Part shown: positions 43,467 to 56,478 of the stretch, one piece after another
Layout of the letters: each line of letters begins with the position of its first letter
Position numbering within the stretch: the stretch's first letter is position 1
From: Malacoplasma iowae
GTDB taxonomy: Bacteria; Bacillota_I; Bacilli_A; Mycoplasmatales; Mycoplasmoidaceae
Length of the DNA: 64,000 bases
Direction: 5' to 3'
Assembly: GCF_900660615.1 (NCBI RefSeq)
Contig: NZ_LR215023.1
Coordinates: forward strand, 930,001-994,000
Made by a program: the position numbers and the translations under genes
The notes under the pieces: generated by a model
The model's input: only the letters and a program-made list of their open reading frames with translations
Told to the model about the DNA's origin: nothing
Database searches by the model: none

Positions 43467-44162
43467 TTATTTAATTAAATTAAATAAATTTGGTCCACCG
43501 TTATTTTTATAAAAATAAACTAATAACTTAATTGCAGATATTTTTACTTGATCACTAAACTTTTCTGATTCTGAAAATCTTTTATTATCAATAAGAAATA
43601 TTAGTTTTAAAACGTTAATATCAATTTTAAGGTGATTATCATCACATTTTGAACAAACAAAACCAAAATTTGTTTCACTAAAATTAGAAATGTTTTTATT
43701 TGCACAAGATGAACATGAATTTAAAATTAATTTTATTCCAGATAACCTAATTAAGTTTATTATTATGTACAATATAAGTAAATTTTGATTATTTACTTTT
43801 TTTATATATTCAAGTGATTGTTTATAAAATTTAAAAAATTTTATTCCACTTAATTGACTCATATAAGAAGCTGCATTTAAAAAAAGAAGAGCTGAATTAA
43901 AATTAATATTACTATCATTAGGTTCTAAAAGTTTTACTCTTTTTAGTTTTCCAATTTTTTTACTATCTCTTGATAAGAAAAATTCAAACTCTAAAAAATT
44001 ACCAAAAAACAAATTCCTTCCATTTTTTGAATTTATTTTTTTAACTCCTTTTGCCATACAACTAAAAACATTACCATATTCATTTATAAAAGTTATTATT
44101 TCATCAAAGAGCTCATAATCTTCTCTATTAATCAAATACCCTTTAGTAATTGTTTCAGACAT
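43467..44162 (-). CDS. recO: DNA repair protein RecO
   Basis: 231 residues. N-terminal OB fold (GYLINREDYELFDEIITF), helical middle, and a four-Cys zinc site (Cys150, Cys153, Cys170, Cys173). It loads RecA on single-stranded DNA. The ATG overlaps the era stop by one base (TAATG), so the two are translationally coupled. Confidence 0.9.
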   Translation of the reverse strand: MSETITKGYLINREDYELFDEIITFINEYGNVFSCMAKGVKKINSKNGRNLFFGNFLEFEFFLSRDSKKIGKLKRVKLLEPNDSNINFNSALLFLNAASYMSQLSGIKFFKFYKQSLEYIKKVNNQNLLILYIIINLIRLSGIKLILNSCSSCANKNISNFSETNFGFVCSKCDDNHLKIDINVLKLIFLIDNKRFSESEKFSDQVKISAIKLLVYFYKNNGGPNLFNLIK

Positions 44163-45052
44163 TATTTTTTGTATCCTAAATCTTTAATAATTTCATTATT
44201 GTCTCTTCAATTTTTTTTCACTTTTACAAAAGATTGTAGGAAAAGTTTGCAATCATACACTTCGCTAAGTTTAGCTCTAATTAAAATTCCAAGCTTTTTG
44301 ATCGTGTTACCATTTTTTCCTATTATTATTGGTTTTTGAGATTCTTTTTCAACTACTATTGAATAAAAAATAGTTAAAAGATTTTTAGTTTCATCATAAT
44401 CCATTTTATCAATTACAACAGCTACACTATATGGAATTTCTTGTCTAAAATTATTAATAATTACTTGTCTAATTATTTCACTTACAAAAAATTCTTCTTT
44501 TTGTTCAACTGATTCCTTTTCATAAAAGTTATTAGTATCAACTTCTTCTAAGTTTGATTTTAATAAATCCATAAGTTTATCAATATTTGTCTGATCTTTA
44601 CTACTTAAAAAAATTATTTCATCAAAATCCATTTGTTGTTTAACTGTTTCTATTTTTGAATTTATGTCTTGTTCATTAACTAAATCAATTTTATTAACTC
44701 CAAGAATTATTTTCTTTATTTTGAATTTCTTTATTTCATCCAAAATTTTTTGATCTTCATCATCAAACTTTCTTGAAATATCAAATAAGAAAACAATTAC
44801 ATCTGTGTTCTTTAATGATTTTTTAACTTGTGAATTTAAAAATAAATCTAATTTGTTTTTTGGATTATGATATCCAGGAGTATCAGAAAATAATATTTCT
44901 GAATTATCATCTTTATAAACAATTTGTATTTTGTTTCTTGTTGTTTGTGGTTTACTTGATGAAATTACAACTTCTTTTTTAAAAATAGCATTAATTAATG
45001 TTGATTTCCCAACATTAGGTTTACCAACTATTGATACAACTCCAACTTTCAT
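44162..45052 (-). CDS. era: Ribosome-assembly GTPase Era
   Basis: 296 residues. GTPase motifs G1 GKPNVGKST (10-18), G3 DTPGYH and G4 NKIDLV, followed by a C-terminal KH domain (GKNGNTIKKLGILIRAKLSE) that binds the 3' end of 16S rRNA. The last 15 residues follow a UGA-Trp. The start overlaps the dgkA stop (TAATG). Confidence 0.97.
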
Positions 45053-45465
45053 TATGCACTAGCCCCTGAAGAAATTTGATTAAAAATAACAATAAACTTA
45101 GGAATAAAAATTAAAAGTCCAACAATAACTGACATCAAAGAAAAAACAAGCGAAGCTGCAGCTGATATATCTTTTATCTTTCTGGCATTAAAATTATATT
45201 TAAAAGAAATCATATCAACTATGTTCTCTATAGCTGTATTTATTAATTCAACACCAATTACTAAAAATATAACAATAACAAGAATTATTCAGTCAATTGT
45301 TTTCATTTGTTTATTAATAATTCCAGCAACAGTTAAGACAATAACACTAACAATAAAATGAATAACCAATGATTTCTCTTCTTTTATAGCATAAACAAGT
45401 CCCCTAAATGCATAAAGGAATTTTTTCAATATAGCAACAAACTGATTATTATTTTTATTTGACAC
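45052..45465 (-). CDS. dgkA: Diacylglycerol/undecaprenol kinase-family membrane protein
   Basis: 137 residues. Three membrane segments and the family motif VELINTAIENIVD, followed by KDISAAASLV. It phosphorylates a membrane lipid alcohol. The start is GTG, 11 bases inside ybeY, with AGGT as a weak site; no ATG fits. The stop overlaps the era start. One UGA-Trp. Confidence 0.88.
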
Positions 45466-45910
45466 TTCTATTACCTAATTTTATCTTATCTAATACATTA
45501 TATTGCTTATTAAGCATAATTTTTTCATCATTTTCATTTTGATGATCATAACCTAATAGATGATATATTCCATGACAAATTAAAAAAAGTGTTTCTCTAT
45601 AAATTGAATGGTTATATTCTTTTGATTGTGAAATTGTTTTTTCATAATTTAAATATATTTCTCCAACAAGGTTCGTTTTAAACTCATTGTTATCTCAAAA
45701 AGAAAAAGTAATTACATCTGTTGGATAATTTTTTTTTCTAAAAGAATTATTCATTTCTTTTGATTCATCGTTATTTTGAATTGATATTTCAAAAATTAAT
45801 TTACCTTTTAATTTCTCTGACAAAAAAATTATTTTTGAAGCTTTTTTAATTAAAGAAAGCATTTTTTTATCTAAAAAATTATATTTATCATTTATTTGAA
45901 TTTTGAACAT
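45455..45910 (-). CDS. ybeY: rRNA maturation endoribonuclease YbeY
   Basis: 151 residues. The metal motif HGIYHLLGYDH (three His) and TDVITFSF identify it. It processes 16S rRNA and takes part in ribosome quality control. First of the coupled ybeY-dgkA-era-recO run. Confidence 0.95.
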
Positions 45911-45935
45911 ATAACAAAATTATAATATTAAAAAT

Positions 45936-46292
45936 TTAAAAAATATTTTTTAATATATAAAAAAATAAACTTATGTTTTTATCGTGAATTTTAATACTAT
46001 ATTGAGCATCTTTTATACTAATATATTTATTAATATAAATAATTGTAAAGTTATCTTGATAAACCACATTATCTACATAACATTTAATTTCATTATCTAA
46101 ATAATTCAAAATTAATTTATCACCAGGATTGTATAAATTTTGTGTTCCATTTAACTGAATATATTGATGATCATTAATCAATATTATTGTTCCGTTTTTA
46201 TAATCATTTACTTGATAAAAAAACCCAAATAAAATGATAAATAAAAATAGAAAGAAAATTATTAAACCTAATATGTTTATTTTATATTTCAT
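45936..46292 (-). CDS. Membrane-anchored small protein next to the C39 exporter
   Basis: 118 residues. One hydrophobic segment (about 7-28), then an outer domain of beta character (IILINDHQYIQLNG, NPGDKLILNY). It starts inside the end of the exporter gene (11-base overlap; GGAG in that gene is its ribosome site), so the two are coupled. By position it may be a minimal HlyD-like adaptor or a maturation partner of the exporter. No family recognised. Confidence 0.6.
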   Translation of the reverse strand: MKYKINILGLIIFFLFLFIILFGFFYQVNDYKNGTIILINDHQYIQLNGTQNLYNPGDKLILNYLDNEIKCYVDNVVYQDNFTIIYINKYISIKDAQYSIKIHDKNISLFFYILKNIF

Positions 46293-48294
46293 TGCTTAAC
46301 TCCACATTAAAATTAAAGTGTTTTTTAATTCCTTTTGTGTGTGATGTACAAATTACAAAATTATGTTTAACTATATGAGGGTGTATTTTTTCAAATACAT
46401 ATGAAATTCATTTTTGATTTAAATTACTAAATGATTCATCTAATAAAATGACTTTATTTTCAGCTGTTAACAAAGATATATAATTTAACATCTGAATTTC
46501 CCCATGACTAAATGATTTCTGATTTAAATCAATTTTACTTTCTTTTAAAAAATCAACCATGATGTTTCTTACTTCTATTGAGTGATTAATTATTTTTTCA
46601 ATATTGAAATCTAATATTGCATTAGATGGTAAATAAATTAATTTATCATCATAATCTATTTGATTTATATTTTTTAAATTTATTCCATTAATCATATATG
46701 AAAAATTATTACCATCTGGTTTTATAAATAATGAAAGTATTTTTAGCAACGTTGACTTGCCTACTCCATTTTTCCCTGTAATCAATGTATTGTTTATAAA
46801 AGTGAAGTTACTGTTTCAAAATATTTTTTTATCATCATAAAAATAAGTTAAATTATTTAATTGTATTTTTTTGATTTTATTAAGTGTTAAATTTTTATCA
46901 ATTAAATTCTTATTGTTTAAAACCAAAAAATCATTTACTAAAATATTACTTTTTTTATAGTTAGGGTAACTTGCAAAATATTTAAAAATATCTCCAAAAG
47001 AATTTGTTATCAAAGAAAGCAAAGTGAAACTATATACCATTTCAGATATAGTTAATGATTTGTCTATTTTTTGATTAATAAAATAACAAGAAACCATAAT
47101 TAAGCAGCAATATATAAATTTGCTAAATGTATTATCAAGCAGTGTCAAAAATGAATCTTTTATATTTACATTATTATAATCATCATAATATTTTCATGCA
47201 TTTTTGTGACAATCTTGTTCTAATTCTTTTTGTTTGTCAACATTTTTTTCTGTAATCAAAAAATCATAATATTTAAGATATTGGATTTCAACATTATTTT
47301 TTGAAAAATTTAGTTTTTCAAAATTATCTTTTGCCAATTTGTTTTTAAAATAACTAATTGATAATACTATTATTAAATATAAAAATGATCCAATTAAATA
47401 AATATATGAATTCAAAACTATTAAAATAAAAACTATTAAACAATAAATGACATCAGAAATTAAATTCAAATCATTTAAATATTTTTTTATAATTATTGTT
47501 CCAATAGCTTGTGGATATTGCATTAATATTTTCTTATCTATATTATCAAAAAATACTTTATCTTTATTTTTTAAAACATTTGTGTGAATTAATATATTTT
47601 CTTTCATAATTTTTTGACACACATTAATTTTTATTAATGTAGCAAAATAATCACTTATATATTGAAATAAAAATAAAACAATAAAGAAAAAACCAATGAA
47701 AAATAAGTTTTGATTTAAATTTAATGGAATTATTTTATCAATTGCTATTTTAATAAAACCACTTCCGATTAATCCTATAGTCATAAAAAGTAAATCAAAA
47801 ATAACCATAAAAAAACAATACATATGCTTTGATGGTAAGTATAATTTTTGTTTGTTTATTTCATTTAGAGAAAAATCTATTTCTTTATATACTCTTCTTT
47901 TGCTAAACTCTATAATACATCCACAATATATATTTTCAAATTCATCATAGGAATATTTTTTAACTGTTCCAGAACTATCATATATTGTTATGAATTCTTT
48001 TGATTTTTTAGCAATAACAAAATGGTTGTATCCATATGATTTTACATATGTAACAAAATATTCTTCATTATTGTATTTTAAAAACTCATTAAAATCAGAT
48101 TTATATGATTCAACATCTAAATTAATTTTATTTGCTATGATTTCTAAATCATAGATTGATAATCCTTTCTTTTTTATTGGAATTATTTTATGTAGATCAT
48201 GTTTTTTGATTTTATCTTTGTAATAATAATTATGCATAGAAACTAAAACACATAATCCACATTCATATTTATTAGTTTGTAATTCTATCTTCAT
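46282..48294 (-). CDS. Peptidase-containing ABC exporter (C39 family)
   Basis: 670 residues. An N-terminal C39 cysteine peptidase (Cys12 in YECGLC, His91 in YNHFVIA, Asp106 in IYDSSG) cuts double-glycine leaders. A membrane domain follows (about 155-440). The ATPase has Walker A GKNGVGKST (507-515), signature SHGEIQ (595-600, degenerate from LSGGQ), Walker B VILLDESFSN, and switch His in CTSHT. It should cleave and export a peptide such as a bacteriocin. No leader-peptide gene is beside it. No clear ribosome site. Confidence 0.85.
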
Positions 48295-48337
48295 ACCAAT
48301 ATCTAAATAACTTTTTTTAAAAGAAACTACAAAAAAA

Positions 48338-48374
48338 ATAAAAAAATCTCTTATTGTTCTATCAATAAGAGATT
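48338..48374 (-). terminator. Terminator of dnaK
   Basis: AAATCTCTTATTG pairs with CAATAAGAGATTT and is followed by a long T run on the minus strand. Confidence 0.9.
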
Positions 48375-48396
48375 TTTAACATAAAAGCTTATTGCT

Positions 48397-50199
<1,803 letters not shown>

Positions 50200-50235
50200 C
50201 TATTAGTTGTTAATGCAAATAGTATAACACATTTT

Positions 50236-50262
50236 TTAGCACTCTACATAGTTTTTTGCTAA
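50236..50262 (-). promoter_or_regulatory. CIRCE-like HrcA operator before dnaK
   Basis: TTAGCACTC, nine bases, then TTTTGCTAA (plus-strand reading). The left half is the perfect consensus; the right half matches GAGTGCTAA at six of nine positions. It lies 46 bases before dnaK, just ahead of a TATACT box. Confidence 0.75.
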
Positions 50263-50328
50263 TTTTGCAAATTCTGAAAATTTTGTCATTAATTTAAATA
50301 ATTATCATTAATATAAAAGTGTAATGAC

Positions 50329-50346
50329 GATGGTTTATAAACCGTC
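50329..50346 (+). promoter_or_regulatory. Palindrome before the aldo/keto reductase gene
   Basis: GATGGTTTATAAACCGTC, with a perfect 12-base core, 25 bases before the start codon. Possible repressor operator or start-region hairpin. Confidence 0.35.
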
Positions 50347-50371
50347 TATAAATAAGGAAAGGTAAATTAAG

Positions 50372-51202
50372 ATGGCAAAAAATATATTAGAAGCAAAAAT
50401 AGGATTTGGTACATGACAAGCACTTGATCCTAAATTGATTGTTGATCAATTAAGATGAGCTATAGAAAATAACTATGACTTTATAGATACTGCTTGAGTT
50501 TATGAAAATGAAAAAATAATTGGTGACGCTTTAAGTACTTTAAGAAATCAAAACTATAAAATACCACCAATTCAAACAAAGATATGAACTCCTTTTTTTA
50601 AGCAAGATGTGATTCAACAACTTAAAAGTCAATTAAAAGATTTACAACTTGAATGTGTTGATAGTGTATTACTTCACAGACCACACGTTGATAACACATA
50701 TAATGTAAAAGCTTGAAAAGAATTAATTCAAGCAAAAAAACTTGGATTAGTAAAACATATTGGAGTATCAAATTTTGATAAGGACATGATAGAAATTTTA
50801 TACACAGAAACTGGTGTATATCCTGAAATTAATCAAATAGAACTATCAGCAAATTATACAAGAAGAGATAGAATTAAATACAATTTAGAAAAAAAGATTG
50901 TAATCCAAGCTTGAACCCCACTTGGATTAATAAAAGAAAATTTAAAAAATTCTTTTTTAATTGAAATGGCAAAAAAATATAATTGTACAGTACCTCAATT
51001 ATTAATAGCCTATGCTAGTAGTTTTAAAACTGCTCCAATTATTAAAAGTTCTTCAGAAGAAAGAGTAAAAGAAAATATTGCAAAAATTGATTTAGTTTTA
51101 GATGAAGAAGATGTTTATTTAATTGATAGAAAACTTAATAGACACGAATCATCACTAGATCAAAAAACTGACACATATCCAGAATTCAGTTTAGATAAAT
51201 AA
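50372..51202 (+). CDS. Aldo/keto reductase
   Basis: 276 residues, single-domain TIM barrel. The catalytic set is present: Asp39 and Tyr44 in DTAWVYENE, Lys70 in QTKIW, His102 in LLHRPH. Further motifs are IGVSNF and the NADPH-binding IKSSSEERVKEN. It reduces aldehydes such as methylglyoxal or sugar aldehydes; substrate not predictable. AAAGG lies about ten bases before the ATG. Divergent from dnaK. Confidence 0.93.
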
Positions 51203-51294
51203 AAAAATAATACCTAGCAAAACTATGTTAGATATTATATAAAATATTATTTAACAACTTGTAATAATTAATTTATTACAATACTTATTAACAT

Positions 51295-51332
51295 ATGAAG
51301 TACATACTTTAAGTATTGTGCTTCATTTTTTA
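51295..51332 (+). terminator. Terminator of the aldo/keto reductase gene
   Basis: ATGAAGTAC-ATACTT pairs with AAGTAT-T-GTGCTTCAT and is followed by a run of T, about 90 bases after the stop. Confidence 0.7.
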
Positions 51333-51382
51333 ATTAAGTAAAAGATTAATGTGATTTATATACTTCTTATTTTTATATCACT

Positions 51383-52012
51383 TTAAAAATACAAACTAAA
51401 TAGTTGTTCTATTTCTTGCACTTTATTTTGATCTAATTTGTTTTTCTTGTCCATATATAAAATTTGAATTGAAACTACAATAAACTTTTTGGGTACAATT
51501 GCAATATTTCTTAAATAAATATCATTAGAAACTAGTATTGTTAGTCAATATCTTATTTCCACTTTATGGTTTGTTATTTCACTTATTTTTTCTTTTTCCA
51601 TTTTAGTTTGAAGTTCTTCTAATCTTTTGAAAGATGATAAATAATTTTTTGGTTTAAAAAAATATATCAAAACTATAAGAACTATTGCATAAATTATTAC
51701 AAAACCAATAATTATATATTTTCTTGCATCAGTGAAGTTATTTGTTAAATAAGCTACAGCTACAACACAAACTATTGGGATTATTGGAACAAATGCATAT
51801 ATCCTTCAGAACAAAGATGTATAAAACAAATATATTGAACTTTGATTAGATTCAAATATAGTTTTGTAATTGTTCATTTTATTTTTTTCAATAACTTGTG
51901 ATAGTTTTTTACATGCTTTTTTATTTACTACAAATGATAATCATTTCAATCCAAACAAAACAAAAAACATTATTAAAAAAATAATTAAGTAAATCAAATC
52001 AGGTAATTGCAT
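51383..52012 (-). CDS. Membrane protein of unknown function
   Basis: 209 residues starting MQLPDLIYLIIFLIMFFVLF. Three hydrophobic segments (about 5-27, 76-96 and 101-125), then a soluble C-terminal domain of about 80 residues with a Lys/Glu helix. UGA-Trp codons hide it. Its ATG overlaps the stop of the upstream gene (TAATG), so it is coupled to it. No family recognised. Confidence 0.65.
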
Positions 52013-52914
52013 TATTTTACCTCACTATTATATTTAACGCTTTTTCTAACATCAAAAAAACTTTTGGAATTTATTATAAAAAGAAAAATTAAAAGTATTA
52101 TTGATATACCAATTGAAATTAAAAAAAATAAAATGTTTGAATCATTCAGATCATAAATAAGTTTATTAAAAGATATTGGCAAGCTAAAAATTGAAAAGCT
52201 GCACAAAATAAATCTTGTTATTGTTGAAAATCAACAAAATATTTTTTTTCTATCAAATTCACAATCTACATCCAATAAAAATTTTCCAGATTCTAACAAC
52301 GAAATGTAGTTCATGGGACATATAACAAAACCAAATCCACTAAATGTTGCTCCACCTGTTCTTATTGTTCCAATATTTCTTGCTAAAAAATATTTTCTTA
52401 CTCTTATATTTGAATATGACTCATCTAAATAATTAATATCATCGATATATGTTTTGTAAAATCTTAAAAAAAGATTTCCAGGTTTAAAAAAATTTTCAGT
52501 CATATTTTTAAAAAAATTATTTTTACCTTCTTCAAATGTTCAGTTTGTAAGATCAATATTTGAATTTTTATTTTTTAAATATATTTTATACACTCTCTTT
52601 TTTATCAAATAAATAAAAAGTGGTGTAAGTGTTATTGTTAACCCCCAATAAGCACTAATATAGATATATAAAGGTAATGGATTATCAAAAAAACCTATAA
52701 AAAATCCTATAACAACTACTGGTATGGACATAAAGACAATACAATATGGAATAGGTCTTCACAACTTTTTATCTAATTCATTATTGATGTTTATAAATCA
52801 AGATTGCATTATTGAGTTCAAAATAATTAAACCAACTATTGGAAGAAAATAAATATAAAGCGGCAACTTTAATTTATTGAATCTTAAAAACATGTATTCT
52901 ATATTTTTAGACAT
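52012..52914 (-). CDS. Membrane protein, paralogue A of an unknown family
   Basis: 300 residues. Two membrane segments near each end with a soluble middle of about 100 residues (135-235). The N-terminus LRFNKLKLPLYIYFLPIVG closely parallels NRFDKIKIPFWVYWMPILG of the gene at 53529, and topology and size also match. GGAGGA precedes the ATG. Function unknown; it may protect against or help to export the hydrophobic protein at 54507. Confidence 0.65.
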
Positions 52915-53461
52915 ATAATCCTCCATAAATGCACCATTGAAATTTAATAAGAATAAACATATAACTGTTTATAACGTTGTGTAATATTAAAACAAAATCT
53001 AGTTTAATAAACATACAAAACATAAACAAATTGTCTTTTTAATGTTCCACTAGAAACTCTAGAATTTTTTAAAATCATCTAACATCAAAGTGAAACCTTT
53101 ATTTTTACAATATGAAATCTAATAAATTGATTTTTTTGAAATTATCATAAATAATCTAAATGGTTATTTTTAATCTCTTTTGTTTTATCTTTTTTCAAAG
53201 TTAATTAGAATTTTAAATCTTCATTGTTAAATTATTTGTATATATATTAATAAATAAATTTATTTAAAACATCATCAACATTGGTGTGTAATATCATCAT
53301 GATTTATTTCTGTTTTTAATTACCTTCTTTTTTCTTCTTCCTATATTTTCTTTTTTATGTTCATAACATAATAGTAAAACTTTTTTTAAAAAGAGATGAA
53401 AAATAGTTTATTTAAATAAATATTTCTTTTGTTGTTGCTAAAAGTCTGGAGCATAAACAAA
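52915..53461. other. Long AT-rich gap in the paralogue cluster
   Basis: About 550 bases without a convincing ORF, between paralogues A and B on the minus strand. No homology to either was recognised by eye. It could be a decayed gene or a long leader. Confidence 0.4.
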
Positions 53462-53502
53462 ACATATAAAGGCATATCTTTTTTAAGTAACGCTTTATAT
53501 GT
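53462..53502 (-). terminator. Terminator of paralogue B
   Basis: ACATATAAAG pairs exactly with CTTTATATGT across a 21-base loop, 27 bases past the stop at 53529, with TTTTGTTT following on the minus strand. Confidence 0.6.
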
Positions 53503-53528
53503 CTATATATTTTTTTAACAATTGTTTA

Positions 53529-54479
53529 CTAAAAATTTTTTAAAAACATTTTTCTATACAAGAAACTAAAACATAATGTTATTAATGTATAAACTATCAT
53601 TGGTATTGGTATCATTAAAAATCTAAATACATACGCAACCGAAAACGGATTTGAACCAATATTAGTTATTGGAATAACATTTGTAAACATCAATGCTAAA
53701 AATGTAACATGAAAAACAATATATAAAAGATTTACAACAAAATGAACAAGCCCCAAAAGATATAGTTTAGATCTATTTAAAACTGAATCAATTTCATTTA
53801 AAAGATACATCATTCCAACATATCAATATACAAAACTGAACACAAAGCAATTTCTTTTTTTAAATAGCGAATAACTTCCAAAAGTATCAGAACTTCTAGA
53901 TCTTAAATACGCACGTCTTTGTTCTTCAGAACATTGCAATTCCACAGGAATATCAAATTCTTTGTTAGAGATAAATTCATCATTTTTTAAAGTAAAGAAA
54001 TTGTTTTTAAAGTTTGTAAATATTTCATTTCCATTAAATTTATCAATTTTAGAAGTATCTTCATTATAATCAACTTCTCTATCATATTTTGATCAGTAAT
54101 AATGGTTATAACTTTTTTTAATAATTGATTTTGATTTCATTGTTATAAGAGGTTGATAAATAAATTGAAATATAAAACTTAGACCAAATGATGCTATGAA
54201 AAAATATAAAGCATATAACAAAGATGCATCTAATGACAATAAAATAACAAATAATATTATGTTTATAAAGAAAACTAAAAATGCATTAATTATAAAAATA
54301 CCAAATGAAAGAAACATATATTTTCTTCTAAACCTTCATATGAAATCTCTTTCATCAAACTCTCTAAATAAAGATCTAAAAAAATCTCAATATAATTTTG
54401 GTCCTAAAATTGGCATTCAATAAACTCAAAAAGGAATTTTGATTTTATCAAACCGGTTAATTAAATAGATGTTTTTCAT
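53529..54479 (-). CDS. Membrane protein, paralogue B of an unknown family
   Basis: 316 residues. Two membrane segments (about 55-105), a soluble acidic middle (about 125-205), and two more segments (about 235-310). The N-terminus resembles paralogue A. Seven or more UGA-Trp codons. It follows the secreted protein at 54507 by 27 bases, so the two are probably co-transcribed. Ribosome site weak. Confidence 0.65.
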
Positions 54480-54506
54480 AATTTAATATCCAATAAATTA
54501 ATTATC

Positions 54507-55547
54507 CTAGAAAGGAAAGTTTATAACTAAATCTGCTATTGAAATTACCACATCTCCTATTGTCAAAAAAATTAAAGATGCAGGTGCGGCTCACGAAGTT
54601 GAAAAAACTACAGTTCTTAATGTTGTTGTAATAGTTCTAATAGTTTTAATAGAATTGTAAATAGTTTTTATTCAATCTTTTACATTATAAGCCGCAAAAA
54701 TTGCAGAACTTATCCATGATATTTTTCCAGAAACATCAAAAGCATCAATATCCTTTATATCAACATATTCAGGTTTATTCTTATTCAATTCATAGAATGT
54801 ACCATAAATAGCACCTTGTGCAGCAAACATTGCAGCTTGAGTAGTTGCAGCTATAGCTGATGATATTGTTAATCCAAAAAATCAAGAAGCAGCTCAATAA
54901 GCAGCTGCTAACGCAGAAGCAGCACCGGCTATAATACCAGACTTAATCCCTGCAGTCTGGATTTGCTTTAATAAGTAAGACATCTTTTCAATATTTTCAC
55001 TCATATAAGAAATATTCGAATATTGAGAAACATTAGGCACCAAATTATGATTTTGATCTTTATTATTAATGATTTTACTTGCATCATAATTAGAATCAAT
55101 CTCTTTCTCTAGTTGCTCATAAGTAAAACCCTTTTTTGAAGCAATATTCATAATATCACTAAACAAAAAATTGTGGTTGTATATCTTATCAAGATATTTA
55201 TTACTTTCTTCCTTAATAAAATTTATAACTTCATTATTTAAATTATTTTTGGTTAAACTAACTTCATCAGAAGAAAGAACAATGCTGTTTCCGTTAGGAA
55301 ACATAGAATTCAATAACTCTTTAGCATCATTAAATTTATCGTTAATTACTATATTATCTGATGTTTTTTTTAACGAATTATCTAGCATCTTGGAAAAATC
55401 ATTACTATTGTTTAATGGCACGTTATATTTTCCATTAGAAACATTTTTTGCTATTTGATTCGAACTTATTATCGCACTTGGCAGCACAGTGGCTCCAATA
55501 GAGAATAATAAAATTGAACTTGAAATTTTCTTTTTAAAATTTTTCAT
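54507..55547 (-). CDS. Secreted protein with Ala/Gly-rich hydrophobic C-terminal domain
   Basis: 346 residues. Signal peptide (about 1-33, KKKISSSILLFSIGATVLPSA), then a hydrophilic region of about 165 residues, then from about residue 200 a block of Ala/Gly-rich hydrophobic helices (GIIAGAASALAAAYWAASWF, SAIAATTQAAMFAAQGA) and a further hydrophobic C-terminus. The layout recalls membrane-active toxins or bacteriocins. No family firmly recognised. AAAGGAG precedes the ATG. First gene of a unit with paralogue B. Confidence 0.65.
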
Positions 55548-55689
55548 AAATTTAACTCCTTTTTCATTGGTTATAAACTAGTTCTAAACAAAAATTATAA
55601 AGAAATAATTAATTTTTATTAAAAAAATAATTTTGATTAAAAATGATTAATTTCCTTTAATTAATAAAAATTTAATTTTAGTCGATTAA

Positions 55690-55727
55690 ACAAAAAAACT
55701 TATAACCATAAGTTATAAGTTTTAATC
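55690..55727 (-). terminator. Terminator of lemA
   Basis: AAAACTTATAAC pairs with GTTATAAGTTTT and is followed by TTTGTTT on the minus strand. Confidence 0.85.
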
Positions 55728-55736
55728 GAATAAAAT

Positions 55737-56432
55737 TTATATGTTTGCAAGTCCTGACATATCAACATCTTTTTTAGCTTCTGTACTTGCTGAAAATAAT
55801 GGAAGTGTATGTAATTTCATACTTTTGGCTTTCATCATTTTAGGGAAAGCAAAGATTTCTGAATTAAATGCTGTAACATTTTGATTATATAATCTTCTAC
55901 TAGCTGCAATTTCAGTTTCAATGTATTGGCTACTACTCATAAGTTCAGCTACAATTTGTGAACTTTTTAAATTAGGATATGCTTCAAAAGAAACATTGAT
56001 ATCTCTTGAAATTGATTCCATTAAACCATTCATTTTGCTTGCGCCATTAAAGTCTTCTAAAGTAGAGGCATTTTTCATACTTCTTAATTCAGTTACTTTA
56101 ATCATAGTTTCTTTTTCAAATTTTAAATTAGCTTTTGTTTCATCAAAAAGTTTTACTAAAGTATCTTTTCTTTTTTGCAAGTTAACATCAATAACACTAG
56201 CGGAATTATTTATTTCCATCTGCATTTTGTTAAACTTATTTGGCCAAGTAACAAATAAAAGAATAGGTCACAAAATAAATCCAAAAACTAATAAGCAACT
56301 AAATATAATCATTAAAGCATAAATAAATTTTTGGCCAGCAGTTGGATTAGGCACCATTATTTGGTTTTGGACATTTGGTTCAAAACCTGTCGTGTTTTGT
56401 TCTTCTTGAACAACCCTTGTATCTATTAACAT
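55737..56432 (-). CDS. lemA: LemA-family protein
   Basis: 231 residues. A hydrophobic segment at about 34-62, then a long helical domain with the LemA pattern (LVKLFDETKANLKFEKETM, YPNLKSSQ, EIAASRRLYNQNVTAFN). Function of LemA proteins is unknown; they are membrane-associated, usually near other membrane proteins. AAGGAG precedes the ATG. Third gene of a unit with 56479 and 58403. Confidence 0.9.
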
Positions 56433-56478
56433 TTTCTCTCCTTAATAACATTATTCAATATATATTTTTGTTTTATAT

